From assembly GCF_013817205.1 (NCBI RefSeq), contig NZ_JACDDD010000033.1:1-37331 (forward strand): a stretch of 37,331 nt of DNA, written 5' to 3'. This stretch comes from Polaromonas sp. (GTDB taxonomy: Bacteria; Pseudomonadota; Gammaproteobacteria; Burkholderiales; Burkholderiaceae_C). Of this stretch, positions 23,342 through 30,898 are shown in pieces (positions within the stretch are counted from its first letter, which is position 1; each line of letters begins with the position of its first letter). Below the pieces are notes generated by a model. That model had not been told where the DNA came from. It was given only the letters and a program-made list of their open reading frames with translations, and did no database searches. The translations under genes and the position numbers were made by a program.

Positions 23342-24418
23342 ATGCATGCCTTGCCCCCTGCCCTTCGCCGCCGCCTGCTGCTGGCCGGCGGCGTGGCGGG
23401 CCTGGCAGGCATGTCTGGTGGCGCACTGGCCCTGCCTGCCAAGACGCTGCAGTTTCCGCGCGACTTTGGTGCCCACCCGGACTTCAAGACCGAGTGGTGG
23501 TACATCACCGGCCATGCAAGATCCGGCGCGCGCGAATTTGGTTTCCAGCTCACCTTCTTCCGATCGCGTGTAGACGGCACCCAGGCCATGGCCTCAAAGT
23601 TTGCAGCCAAACAACTGGTTTTTGCGCACGCGGCCATCACCGACGTGCAAGGCAACAAACTCTGGCACGACCAGCGCATCGCACGCGAGGGTTTTGACAT
23701 CGCCAGCGCCAGCACCCAGGGCATGGCCCTGACGCTGCGCAACTGGACGCTGCAAAGCCAGCGCAACACCCACAGCGCAAAACTTCCTGCCACCGACTTC
23801 AGCCTGGACCTGCAGTTCACCGAAACCCAGCCGCTGCTGCTGCAGGGTGACAAGGGCCTGTCACGCAAGGGGCCTGAGGCAAAACAAGCCAGTTATTACT
23901 ACAGCCTGCCGCAACTGACGGCGCTCGGCGCGCTGACCATCAAGGGCAAGAAGTTCGATGTGACCGGCAAGGCCTGGCTGGACCATGAGTGGAGCGAAGA
24001 AATCCTGCACCCCGATGCCACAGGCTGGGACTGGATGGGCATGAACCTCGACGACGGCAGCGCCCTCACCGCCTTCCGCCTGCGAGACAAGGCCGGAAAT
24101 ACGCTGTGGGACGGCGGGTCTTATCGCTCAGCCGCAGGCGCATTAAACAGCTTCAGTCGCGGCGAGGTGATCTTCAAGCCGATGCGCCGCTGGACCAGCC
24201 CGCTGAGCCAAGCCAGCTACCCGGTCGAATGGCTGGTGCGCACACCGGCCGACACCTACGCCGTGCGCGCCGTCATCGACAACCAGGAGCTCGACAGCCG
24301 CCAGTCCACCGGGGCGATTTACTGGGAAGGCCTGAGCGAGCTGATCGACAGCAACGGCAAGCTGGTCGGGCGCGGCTACCTGGAGATGACGGGTTACGCA
24401 TCGCCGCTGCGGCTATAA
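23342..24418 (+). CDS. AttH/CrtC-like (lipocalin-type) exported protein
   Basis: A 358-residue protein of the AttH/carotenoid 1,2-hydratase (CrtC N-terminal) family. Typical stretches are HPDFKTEWWYITGHA (about residue 45), GFQLTFFRS, YYYSLPQL, GKAWLDHEWSEEIL and WDWMGMNLDDGSALTAFRLRD. The leader LRRRLLLAGGVAGLAG is twin-arginine-like, so it probably acts outside the inner membrane. AttH occurs in operons with an ABC ATPase and FtsX-type permeases (attEFG), the very pair found at 17000-20919, so the three may be one transport system split by intervening genes. No carotenoid genes are near, so hydratase activity is unlikely. ATG 23342 is chosen because the signal follows at once. Confidence 0.85.
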   Translation: MHALPPALRRRLLLAGGVAGLAGMSGGALALPAKTLQFPRDFGAHPDFKTEWWYITGHARSGAREFGFQLTFFRSRVDGTQAMASKFAAKQLVFAHAAITDVQGNKLWHDQRIAREGFDIASASTQGMALTLRNWTLQSQRNTHSAKLPATDFSLDLQFTETQPLLLQGDKGLSRKGPEAKQASYYYSLPQLTALGALTIKGKKFDVTGKAWLDHEWSEEILHPDATGWDWMGMNLDDGSALTAFRLRDKAGNTLWDGGSYRSAAGALNSFSRGEVIFKPMRRWTSPLSQASYPVEWLVRTPADTYAVRAVIDNQELDSRQSTGAIYWEGLSELIDSNGKLVGRGYLEMTGYASPLRL

Positions 24419-24479
24419 AGCGCAGAGGGCAATCCCCCAGATCTGCACATCCGCCTGCACCCTTCAGAGAGCCGAATTA

Positions 24480-24914
24480 TCAGGGCTTCAACGCAGGTAC
24501 CGCTTTGGTCTTCCTGACGCGCGGCGCCAGCTCGCCCGCCACCGCCGCGCGCAGCAGGCGCTGAAAGGTCGGGCACTCGGCGTGGCTGGGCGCGGGGCAC
24601 ACCGCTGCGTGCCTGAGCCCGTTGCGCATGGCCTTCAGGCGCCGGATCGTCTGGTCCAGATCGTCGGCCTTGGCCGATAGCGACTGCCGGTTGATGCTCG
24701 CCTTGCCGTCCGGCGAAAACATGGCGCCGATGTCGTCCAGCGAAAACCCCGCCGCTTGCCCCAGCGCAATCAAGGCCAGCTGGTCCAGCACGCCGGGTAA
24801 AAACGTGCGGCGCAAGCCTTGCCGGCCCACCGAGGTGATCAGGCCTTTTTCTTCGTAATAACGCAGCGCAGACGCGGGCAGGCCCGACTTTCTGGCGACT
24901 TCGGCGATGTCCAT
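24480..24914 (-). CDS. MerR family transcriptional regulator
   Basis: A 144-residue MerR regulator. The winged helix-turn-helix is MDIAEVARKSGLPASALRYYEEKGLI, followed by the dimerisation coiled coil with LSAKADDLDQTIRRLKAMRNGL. The C-terminal segment has CPAPSHAEC, a Cys-x7-Cys spacing that could bind a metal or sense redox or thiol-reactive compounds; it is not the SoxR cluster motif. It is divergent from the DUF2938 operon across 77 bases that hold a MerR-type promoter. MerR proteins bind such promoters and twist the DNA to activate them. The ATG at 24914 is used; a TTG precedes it. Confidence 0.88.
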   Translation of the reverse strand: MDIAEVARKSGLPASALRYYEEKGLITSVGRQGLRRTFLPGVLDQLALIALGQAAGFSLDDIGAMFSPDGKASINRQSLSAKADDLDQTIRRLKAMRNGLRHAAVCPAPSHAECPTFQRLLRAAVAGELAPRVRKTKAVPALKP

Positions 24915-24924
24915 CAAAAACCTC

Positions 24925-24955
24925 TTGACTTCAAGTTGACTTGAACTTGTAGAGT
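24925..24955 (+). promoter_or_regulatory. MerR-type promoter with 19-base spacer and operator dyad
   Basis: TTGACT (24925-24930) and TAGAGT (24950-24955) are spaced by 19 bases, the over-long spacing that MerR regulators correct. Within the spacer lies a dyad, TTCAAGT-tg-ACTTGAA (24930-24945). The promoter points at the DUF2938 gene, whose ATG is 37 bases downstream of the -10 element. Confidence 0.7.
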
Positions 24956-24991
24956 GACAGCAACTTCACTTTTCGTCAACAAGGAATTCAC

Positions 24992-25501
24992 ATGAACACA
25001 TGGACAACAGGCGCAGCGCAGACCGTGCTGGTGGGCGTGGGCGCCACCGCCGTCATGGACATCTGGTTGCTGCTGCTTCAGCGCCTGGGTGTGCCCACGC
25101 TCAACTTCACGATGATCGGCCGCTGGGCCGGCCACTGGCGCCACGGCACCTGGAAACACAACGCGATTGCCAAGGCAGCGCCGGTGCAAGGCGAACTTGC
25201 CCTGGGCTGGCTGCTGCACTACGCGACGGGCGTTGCCTTCGCGGGCCTGCTGGTCGGCATCGCTGGCCTGCCTTGGTTGACCAACCCGACGCTGCTGCCG
25301 GCGCTGGGCGTGGGCATCGCCACGGTGGCCGCGCCCTGGCTGGTCATGCAACCGGCCATGGGCGCAGGCATCGCCTCGTCCCGCACGCCGGCGCCGGCCA
25401 AGAACCGCCTGCGCAGCTTGGTCAACCACAGCGTTTTTGGCTTTGGCCTCTACCTGGCAGCCGATCTGGCCGGCGTCTTGATCGCCTGGATCTCGCGATG
25501 A
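24992..25501 (+). CDS. DUF2938 family membrane protein
   Basis: A 169-residue inner-membrane protein of the DUF2938 family with about four hydrophobic segments: residues 8-28, 68-90, 100-120 and 145-165. Family-like text includes GVGATAVMDIWLLLLQRLGVP, FTMIGRWAGHWRHG and LGWLLHYATGVAFAGLLV. Function is unknown. AAGGAA lies upstream of the ATG. It is the first gene of an operon with a flavodoxin-fold oxidoreductase and a DUF2798 protein, under the MerR promoter at 24925. Confidence 0.85.
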   Translation: MNTWTTGAAQTVLVGVGATAVMDIWLLLLQRLGVPTLNFTMIGRWAGHWRHGTWKHNAIAKAAPVQGELALGWLLHYATGVAFAGLLVGIAGLPWLTNPTLLPALGVGIATVAAPWLVMQPAMGAGIASSRTPAPAKNRLRSLVNHSVFGFGLYLAADLAGVLIAWISR

Positions 25502-25554
25502 AGATTTTTTTCAGAGATTCGTTCACACACACAACCCGAAATGGAAAGCACAAC

Positions 25555-26148
25555 ATGAAGAAGCAACAACTGGCCATCATCTTTCACAGCGCCCACGGCC
25601 ACACGGCGCACATCGCCGGGCACATCCTGGCCGGCGCGCGATCCGTGCCCGGTATCGAGGCGCATTTGCTGAAGGCCGAAGACCTCACCAGCGCACCCGA
25701 CCGCCTGCTGGACTACGACGGTTTTGTCTTCGGCTCACCCACCTACCTGGGCAGCGTGTCCGGCACCTTCAAGACATTTATGGACGCGACGGGCCGGCTC
25801 TGGAAAAGCCACGCGCTCAAGGGCAAGCTGGCAGCGGCCTTCACGGTGTCGTCACTGCCTTCCGGCGACAAACAATCCACCTTGCTGTCGCTCTTTGTGT
25901 TTGCCATGCAGCACGGCATGGTCTGGGTGGGCAACGCCATCCTGCCCGAGCAGCGCAGCGGCGTGCCTGAGGAAGAAGCCCTCAACCGGCTGGGCTCGTG
26001 GTCGGGCCTGATGGCGCAGGCCGGGCACTCCGCGCCCGCAGACGCCTTTCCGCCCGGTGACATCAAAACCGCACAACTGTTCGGTGCCAATGTCGCCGAA
26101 GCACTGCTGCGCATGGCATGCTCTGAGAAAGAAAAGGTGACCGCATGA
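25555..26148 (+). CDS. Flavodoxin-fold NAD(P)H-dependent oxidoreductase
   Basis: A 197-residue FMN-binding flavodoxin-like protein of the WrbA/NAD(P)H:quinone reductase group. The phosphate-binding loop is FHSAHGHTAHIA near residues 9-20; GSPTYLGSVSGTFKTFMDATGRLW forms the second FMN loop. It probably reduces quinones or electrophiles by two electrons. An in-frame ATG at 25498 overlaps the DUF2938 stop (ATGA) and would add 19 polar residues; the start at 25555 is preferred because the fold begins there and GGAAAG precedes it. Its stop overlaps the DUF2798 start. Confidence 0.88.
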   Translation: MKKQQLAIIFHSAHGHTAHIAGHILAGARSVPGIEAHLLKAEDLTSAPDRLLDYDGFVFGSPTYLGSVSGTFKTFMDATGRLWKSHALKGKLAAAFTVSSLPSGDKQSTLLSLFVFAMQHGMVWVGNAILPEQRSGVPEEEALNRLGSWSGLMAQAGHSAPADAFPPGDIKTAQLFGANVAEALLRMACSEKEKVTA

Positions 26149-26375
26149 TCCCAAGAAAATTTGAACCCGTCCTCTTCGGCCTGGTGCTGTCAGGCCTGAT
26201 GTCGCTGCTGGTGTCCGGCATCTCCACCTTCCACGCGACGGGCTTCGTGCCGGGCTTTCTGATGCTGTGGGCGGGTTCATGGCTGATGGCGTGGCTGTTC
26301 GCTTTTCCGACTGTGCTGCTGGTGGCGCCGGTGGCGCGGCGGGTGGTGCGGGGGCTTTTGCGGCCGGAGGCCTAG
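26145..26375 (+). CDS. DUF2798 small membrane protein
   Basis: A 76-residue protein with two transmembrane helices (about residues 7-27 and 34-60), matching the DUF2798 family: LFGLVLSGLMSLLVSGISTF, then WAGSWLMAWLFAFPTVLLVAPVARR. Function is unknown. It overlaps the oxidoreductase stop by ATGA and is the last gene of the MerR-controlled operon, followed by a hairpin at 26400. Confidence 0.85.
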   Translation: MIPRKFEPVLFGLVLSGLMSLLVSGISTFHATGFVPGFLMLWAGSWLMAWLFAFPTVLLVAPVARRVVRGLLRPEA

Positions 26376-26399
26376 GACAACCGTTGTGCCGCCGCTTAC

Positions 26400-26421
26400 A
26401 AATGGGGCCGAAGCCCCCTTT
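26400..26421. terminator. Hairpin terminator between convergent genes
   Basis: GGGGC (26404-26408), CGAA loop, GCCCC (26413-26417), flanked by AAA and TTT that extend the pairing. On the minus strand the loop is TTCG, a very stable tetraloop. It serves the DUF3892 gene (minus) and probably the DUF2798 operon (plus), although the T runs are short. Confidence 0.5.
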
Positions 26422-26424
26422 GGA

Positions 26425-26736
26425 TTAAGCCGCGGCTTGGACCGGAAAATAAGGCGGGAACTCAGGAAGACTGAGCAGATTGTCGACGTTAGTCGTATCA
26501 GCCTCCGTCTTCAGATACTCGTTACCCCACTCGCTTGTGGCGACTACCACCCATGAGCTGTTTCCGTTTACATGCGTATAAAAACGGTATGTGCCCACCT
26601 TGACAAAGTTAATCGCGCTCTGGAGATCAATTCTCCAGTTGACGCCGTTGTGGACGCCCCCTACAGCTTCGATTCTGCGGAAGCGATCCAGACGAGGATT
26701 TTTCGCGATGTAATGGATTTGGACCGAGGTTGACAT
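26425..26736 (-). CDS. DUF3892 family protein
   Basis: A 103-residue protein with the DUF3892 pattern: DRFRRIEAVGGVHNGVNWRI, SAINFVKVGTYRFYTHVNG, then WVVVATSEWGNEYLKTEADTTNVDNLLSLP. Function is unknown; the family is small, often accessory and scattered. Its DNA is lower in GC than that of its neighbours, suggesting transfer. The ATG at 26736 has GGAAAGG at the right distance; an upstream ATG at 26808 lacks a site. It is a lone gene at the edge of a gene-poor stretch. Confidence 0.75.
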   Translation of the reverse strand: MSTSVQIHYIAKNPRLDRFRRIEAVGGVHNGVNWRIDLQSAINFVKVGTYRFYTHVNGNSSWVVVATSEWGNEYLKTEADTTNVDNLLSLPEFPPYFPVQAAA

Positions 26737-27310
26737 GCTGACCTTTCCGGGCATTAACGCCCATGCGTGATTTGTAAAACCACAGCTGGCTAGTCCGAAA
26801 TCTGTCAAAATGATCGTGCGTTGGACGTCATTTCTTATGACTGCCTCCCATCCCGAGCTGTTAACGGTTTGGGCGCAGAAGCCAGGGTTGCACCCCTGGC
26901 TTTTGTCGTTCTAGTCGTCGAATCCGCTTTCGGCGTCATCGACCCAGACACTATACCTAGCGTTCAAAAGTTATTCAAGCGCTATAGGTAGTGTATCGCC
27001 CTTGTTTATAACCTTCTGCGAGCCGGCAAAATACTTACTGGGTTTATGCACAGCCTTAAGCCAGCTAAGGACTGTATATCTACGCCAAACGCTCTTCTTT
27101 CTCTCGCAAGCTTAGTAGGGAATTTCTGTGGGTAGTCTGTGGATAACGACGGCAGTTGGTGACGGGTCATTAACGATATTCCCATCGCCCAGCGTCAGGA
27201 AATGATTTTTAAACAAGCGGTTACAAATTGAATGTGGCCTAACCGCTAGCTCTGTGCCGGCCCGAACGGGGGTGCAGGCCATTGCACTGAAAAGTGACTT
27301 CATAACCTCC
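26737..27310. other. AT-richer stretch without a recognisable gene
   Basis: No convincing gene is seen. It contains a terminator-like hairpin (26880), an imperfect inverted repeat with arms at 26948-26962 and 26980-26994 (ACACTA...TAGCG against CGCTA...TAGTGT), and a 63-codon minus-strand frame at 27112-27303 that has no family resemblance and is judged spurious. Base composition is lower in GC than the rest of the window. Confidence 0.5.
26880..26904 (+). terminator. Terminator-like hairpin
   Basis: AGCCAGGG (26880-26887), loop TTGCAC, CCCTGGCT (26894-26901), then a run of T (26901-26904). It is a perfect 8-base stem with a short T run. No plus-strand gene is seen upstream, so it may be left over from a lost gene or end an unrecognised RNA. 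Confidence 0.45.
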
Positions 27311-27420
27311 TACGCCGATGACACACTGGCCGGCAAACCCGTCAAACTGCGCTTTTTGTGGACGATGGCGGCGCGACTTGGGAAACAACCTGGGGAATGA
27401 CTTTCACGCGCGTGGGCTGA
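27311..27420 (+). pseudogene. Gene debris, DUF1579-like C-terminal fragment
   Basis: One frame gives YADDTLAGKPVKLRFLW and, after a frame change at about 27360, another gives DDGGATWETTWGMTFTRVG and a stop at 27420. Together these resemble the C-terminus of DUF1579-like proteins, which end in ...RFxW...WEQAFS.DGGxTWETNW.M.FTR. The connecting residues are missing, so this is a deletion remnant. Confidence 0.5.
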
Positions 27421-27574
27421 GGGCCTGTGCGGGCTGACGGGCACTGCCTTCCTCACTTCGCCGCCACTGCCAGCGCTGTTTGTGTAAGCGATTCCCTACG
27501 GCGACTGGACCGCGATGCTGACATCCCTGCATCTTGCTGGTGCAAAGATGAACTTTTCATTCAGCGGAGTTGTC

Positions 27575-27979
27575 ATGGCTGACTCAAAACAATCACTGGT
27601 GGATCTTGAAACGAAGTTCTGGCAATCCATGGTCGACCAGGATGCGGACGGCGCGGTGGCATTGCTGAGCGAACCGGCGCTGATGGTGAGTTCGCACGGC
27701 GCCATGCAGTTCGACCATGCGGGGTATCGAAAAATGGCCGACCAGGGCCCCATGGTTGTTACCGGTTTTGATTTTGAGGACATGCAGGTGGTCTTTCCGA
27801 ACGAGACCACGGCTGTGCTGACGTATCGCGTCAAGCAGCAAGTCGCGCCGCGCGACAAAAAGGGCCAGGGCATGTCACAGGAAATGAACGACAGCTCGAC
27901 CTGGATCAAGGTCGGTGACAGCTGGAAGTGTGTGCTCCACACGGAAACACCGGCCGGAAAAAAACCGGGCGGCCATTAA
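27575..27979 (+). CDS. NTF2-like/DUF4440 family protein
   Basis: A 134-residue cone-fold protein of the DUF4440/SnoaL-like kind: a first helix (LVDLETKFWQSMVDQDADGAVALLSEPALMV), a GYRKMADQG helix, then strands (FDFEDMQVVFPNETTAVLTYRVKQQ and SSTWIKVGDSWKCVLHTETPA). The family has no single function. GCGGAG ends 5 bases before ATG 27575, preferred over ATGs at 27515 and 27548. It is followed by a hairpin terminator. Confidence 0.8.
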   Translation: MADSKQSLVDLETKFWQSMVDQDADGAVALLSEPALMVSSHGAMQFDHAGYRKMADQGPMVVTGFDFEDMQVVFPNETTAVLTYRVKQQVAPRDKKGQGMSQEMNDSSTWIKVGDSWKCVLHTETPAGKKPGGH

Positions 27980-27992
27980 CGAGCCGTGCATC

Positions 27993-28014
27993 AAGCCCTG
28001 GTTCACCGGGGTTT
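27993..28014 (+). terminator. Probable terminator of the NTF2-like gene
   Basis: AAGCCCTGG (27993-28001), loop TTCA, CCGGGGTTT (28006-28014) form a 9-pair stem with two G-T pairs. The T run is inside the stem end, so it is only moderately convincing. Confidence 0.45.
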
Positions 28015-28048
28015 GTATAAACCGTGAGCCTGGCCGCAGAATGCTTTG

Positions 28049-28963
28049 ATGACACTGACATGTTTTCAGCGGGCCATGCGGCCGGTCGCCGCCTTGCTGA
28101 TCACGATGACCGGCTTGTCGCTCAGCGCCCATGGCGTAGAGCTCAAGGACTTCCTGGCCCTGCCCCAACCCACCCCCACGCAACAGATCAGCTACGGCGC
28201 TGCGCAAAGCCAGGGCATCGACGTGTTCCTTCCGGCGGGCGCCGGCCCGCACCCGGTCGCCATCATGATTCACGGCGGATGCTGGTCGGACTTTCCGGGC
28301 GCGGGGCGTGAGCAGGTCCGGGCCTTGGCGGCGGACTGGGCGCGGCGTGGGGTGGCGGTGTGGAGCGTCGGTTACCGGCGCGCCAACGAAACCGGCGGTG
28401 GCTATCCCAACCTGTACCTGGATGTGGCCACGGCGGTGGACCGGCTGCGCAGCGAGGCGCCACGGCTCGGCATAGACCCGACGCGCAGCGTGCTGGCCGG
28501 CCATTCGGCGGGCGGGCATCTGGCGCTGTGGGCGGCTTCGCGCACGCGTTTGCCTGCCGCCAGCCCGCTGCGCCGGGCGGGCCATCAGCCGCTGTCGGTG
28601 CGCGGTGTGGTCAGCATCGCCGGGGTGGGCGACCTGGCTGCGTTTGCGCCGCACCTGCCGGGCAGTTGCGGGCGCGGGATTCTGCAGCGGCTGATGGGCA
28701 GCGGCCCCGACCCGTATGCCGATGTGTCGCCGGCGCGCCTGGGTTTGCCGGAAAGTGTGGGCTCGGTGGTGATGCTCAGCGCGACGGAAGACGGCATCGT
28801 GCCGCTGCGCGCCGCACGCGACTACCGCAGTGCGCTGCCAGCCGAGGCCGCCGCACGTGTGCGCCTGCGCGACGTCACGGGCGCGGGGCACTTTGACCTG
28901 GTGACGCCGGGCACGCCGGCATTTGAGGCGGTGTTTGAAGAAGTGCGGCGTTTGCTGGGGTAG
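28049..28963 (+). CDS. Exported alpha/beta hydrolase (BD-FAE/esterase-lipase type)
   Basis: A 304-residue hydrolase with a signal peptide (VAALLITMTGLSLSAHG) and an esterase/lipase fold. The oxyanion motif is HGGCW (about residue 76), the nucleophile elbow is GHSAGG (about 152), the acid is in ATEDGIVP and the catalytic His is in GAGHFDLV. The HGGxW form is typical of kynurenine-formamidase-like and BD-FAE proteins. The substrate is unknown. The start could also be ATG 28076, which would put the signal peptide at the very N-terminus. A copy of the dispersed repeat follows immediately. Confidence 0.82.
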   Translation: MTLTCFQRAMRPVAALLITMTGLSLSAHGVELKDFLALPQPTPTQQISYGAAQSQGIDVFLPAGAGPHPVAIMIHGGCWSDFPGAGREQVRALAADWARRGVAVWSVGYRRANETGGGYPNLYLDVATAVDRLRSEAPRLGIDPTRSVLAGHSAGGHLALWAASRTRLPAASPLRRAGHQPLSVRGVVSIAGVGDLAAFAPHLPGSCGRGILQRLMGSGPDPYADVSPARLGLPESVGSVVMLSATEDGIVPLRAARDYRSALPAEAAARVRLRDVTGAGHFDLVTPGTPAFEAVFEEVRRLLG

Positions 28964-28976
28964 GTAGATTTACAAG

Positions 28977-29037
28977 CCAAATCGGCCTCTAGCCCCCGTC
29001 TAGCATGCGCAAGCAGCTATAAATTCAATAGCATCTG
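28977..29037 (-). repeat. Dispersed GCTAT/ATAGC repeat, intergenic copy
   Basis: The cleanest copy. On the minus strand it runs GCTAT-TGAATTT-ATAGC, TGCTTGCGC, ATGCTAGAC, GGGGGCTAGAGGCC, GATTTG. It lies between the convergent hydrolase and LysR genes, a usual place for a dispersed repeat, and gives the best view of the unit. Confidence 0.75.
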
Positions 29038-29058
29038 GCGATTTACACGCGCCACTCA

Positions 29059-29949
29059 TCAAGGCAGCGGCAACAGCTGCAGCACCCAGTCACGCACCGC
29101 GACAATGGACGGCTGGTTGCGACTGACCTCGGGATACACCAGGTGAAACGGCTCGCCCTTGAGCTCGGGGCCGAAGGGATTGACCAGCCTGCCCTGCTTC
29201 AGCTCGTCGGCGATCAGGGCGCGGCTCATCAGCGCCACACCCTGGCCGGCGAGCGCGGCCGATACGGTGTGGGTTTCGTCCGAAAACACCGGGCCAACCG
29301 ACGGATCCAGCCCGTGCACCTGGGCCAGCTTCTGCCAGCCTCCCCAGCTGATGGGCGCGCTTTTGGCGTTGCACGACAAAAAGTGCAACAGGCCATGGCG
29401 CGGCAAGTCTTGCACCCGCTTGAGCTTGAGCGCCGGGCTGCAGGCGGGTATGAAATCGTTGTCGAACAACTTGTGCGCCACCAGCCCCGGCCAGCGCCCG
29501 CTGCCGTAACGGATGGCGATGTCGGCGCTGTGGCCGTCCAGCGCCACCGGCTCGTGGGTGACGTGGATGTGCAGATCGAGCCCGGGGTGCAGCTCGCGCA
29601 GGCGGCCCACATGCGGCAGCAACCAGCGTGAGGCCACCGCCGGCGTGGTGGACAGCGTCACATGCCGGCGCTGCGGCACGGTGCGCAGACGGGCCACTGC
29701 ACCGGCCATGACATCAAAGGCATTGCCCACATCCCCCAGCAGCTCACGCCCGGCGGCGGTCAGTTCAAGCTGCCTGGGCTTGCGCAGGAACAGCGGCACA
29801 CCGAGCCAGTCTTCCAGCGTGCGCAGCTGGTGGCTGATGGCGGTGGCGGTGACGGACAGCTCATCGGCTGCTCGCCTGGCGCTGCGGTGGCGCGCAGCCG
29901 CCTCAAAGGCGCGCAGTGCGGAAAGGGGTGGCAGGGCACGGGCGGTCAT
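29059..29949 (-). CDS. LysR family regulator (GcvA-type)
   Basis: A 296-residue LysR regulator. It starts RALPPLSALRAFEAAARHRSARRAADELSVTATAISHQLRTLEDWLGVPLF, the classic GcvA-like N-terminus with PPL.ALR.FEAAAR and HQ..LE..LG..LF. The effector domain has HVTLSTTPAVASRWLLP and IAIRYGSGRWPG, also GcvA-like. It is divergent from the azoreductase gene and is its likely regulator; an AGGA-N11-TCCT dyad lies between them. Confidence 0.9.
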   Translation of the reverse strand: MTARALPPLSALRAFEAAARHRSARRAADELSVTATAISHQLRTLEDWLGVPLFLRKPRQLELTAAGRELLGDVGNAFDVMAGAVARLRTVPQRRHVTLSTTPAVASRWLLPHVGRLRELHPGLDLHIHVTHEPVALDGHSADIAIRYGSGRWPGLVAHKLFDNDFIPACSPALKLKRVQDLPRHGLLHFLSCNAKSAPISWGGWQKLAQVHGLDPSVGPVFSDETHTVSAALAGQGVALMSRALIADELKQGRLVNPFGPELKGEPFHLVYPEVSRNQPSIVAVRDWVLQLLPLP

Positions 29950-30072
29950 GGATGAGAAAAACTTTCTGCAATCAACAAGGAATGATCAGTTGTCCTCAAG
30001 CGTAGCAGCAATTAAATTAGCTGTCGACCGGTCCCGTTTTACATGAACTCAACTCACCTGAAAGCCATTCCA

Positions 30073-30756
30073 ATGAGCACCATCCTGCATATCGACTCCA
30101 GCGCGCGGCCAGGCCGCGCCGGCGAACACCCCCACGGCTCGCACAGCCGGCGCCTGAGCCACGCCTTTGTCACCCGCTGGCTGGCGGCCCACCCCGGCGA
30201 CGCGGTGGTGTACCGCGATCTGGGCGTGACGCCGCCCACGCCGGTACAGCACGAATGGATTCCCGCCGCCTTCACACCCGTGGCGCAACGCACGCCCGCG
30301 CAAGATGCGACGCTGAAGGAAAGCGACGCGCTGGTGCGCGAACTGCAGCAGGCAGACCTGGTGGTGATCGGCATGCCCATGTACAACTTTGGCATGCCAT
30401 CAACGCTGAAGGCCTGGGTGGACGGCATCGTGCGCATCGCCCTGACTTTCGATTTCGATCCGGCGCTTGCCAACCCTTACGTTCCGCTGCTGGCCGACAA
30501 GCCGCGCCGCGCGGTGATACTGACCTCGCGCGGCGGCAACGGCTTTGACGCCGGCGGCGCGCTGGCGGCGATGAACCATGCCGACACCGCACTGCGGGAC
30601 GTGCTGGGCTTCATCGGCATCACGGATGTGCACGTGGTCGCCATTGAGCACGAAGAGGAAGGCGGCGAAGCACTGACCAGATCCACCGCGCAGGCACTGG
30701 GCCAGGTCGAGGCGCTGGTGGACGAATGGGCAGAAGCGCCTTGCGAAGCAGCGTGA
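30073..30756 (+). CDS. azoR: FMN-dependent NADH-azoreductase
   Basis: A 227-residue flavodoxin-fold azoreductase/quinone reductase, which reduces azo bonds and quinones by two electrons at the expense of NADH. Family features are ILHIDSSARPG with the FMN loop, SHSRRLSHAFV, MPMYNFGMPSTLKAWVDGIVR (the AzoR signature) and SRGGNG. The ATG at 30073 matches the family start; an upstream in-frame ATG at 30043 adds 10 residues, and neither has a good ribosome site. A divergent LysR gene and the terminator at 30855 bound it. Confidence 0.92.
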   Translation: MSTILHIDSSARPGRAGEHPHGSHSRRLSHAFVTRWLAAHPGDAVVYRDLGVTPPTPVQHEWIPAAFTPVAQRTPAQDATLKESDALVRELQQADLVVIGMPMYNFGMPSTLKAWVDGIVRIALTFDFDPALANPYVPLLADKPRRAVILTSRGGNGFDAGGALAAMNHADTALRDVLGFIGITDVHVVAIEHEEEGGEALTRSTAQALGQVEALVDEWAEAPCEAA

Positions 30757-30854
30757 CGACCAAACTCCGAAAGCGCAGTCAGGCGACCGTGCAGGCACGT
30801 CGCCTATTTGTCCCGGCAGCTTGCGTGGTCGAGATCATTTCTTCGCAGCCAAAG

Positions 30855-30879
30855 AAAAACCCGCCGAAGCGGGTTTTTT
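30855..30879. terminator. Bidirectional intrinsic terminator between azoR and phaB
   Basis: AAAAACCCGC (30855-30864), loop CGAA, GCGGGTTTTT (30869-30878) give a perfect 10-pair stem with A and T runs on both sides. On the minus strand the loop is TTCG. It ends both convergent transcripts. Confidence 0.9.
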
Positions 30880-30898
30880 GAAAGTCGATGCTTTCGCA

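Noticed and set aside
23342..24418. Carotenoid hydratase function for the CrtC-like protein
   Set aside because: No carotenoid biosynthesis genes in the window, and the AttH subgroup beside ABC genes is the better match.
26376..26830. Possible integron attC site around the DUF3892 gene (AAGCCGCGGCTT palindrome, GTTGGAC at 26820)
   Set aside because: GTTGGAC fits GTTRRRY, but no RYYYAAC partner at a proper distance and no paired inner boxes were found on either strand.
27112..27303. 63-codon minus-strand frame in the AT-rich stretch
   Set aside because: No ribosome site of note, no family resemblance, and the frame sits among debris of other genes.
28977..29037. Repeat copy read as a rho-independent terminator of the hydrolase gene
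   Set aside because: The GCTAT/ATAGC stem is short and AT-rich with no T run after it; the sequence fits the dispersed repeat better.
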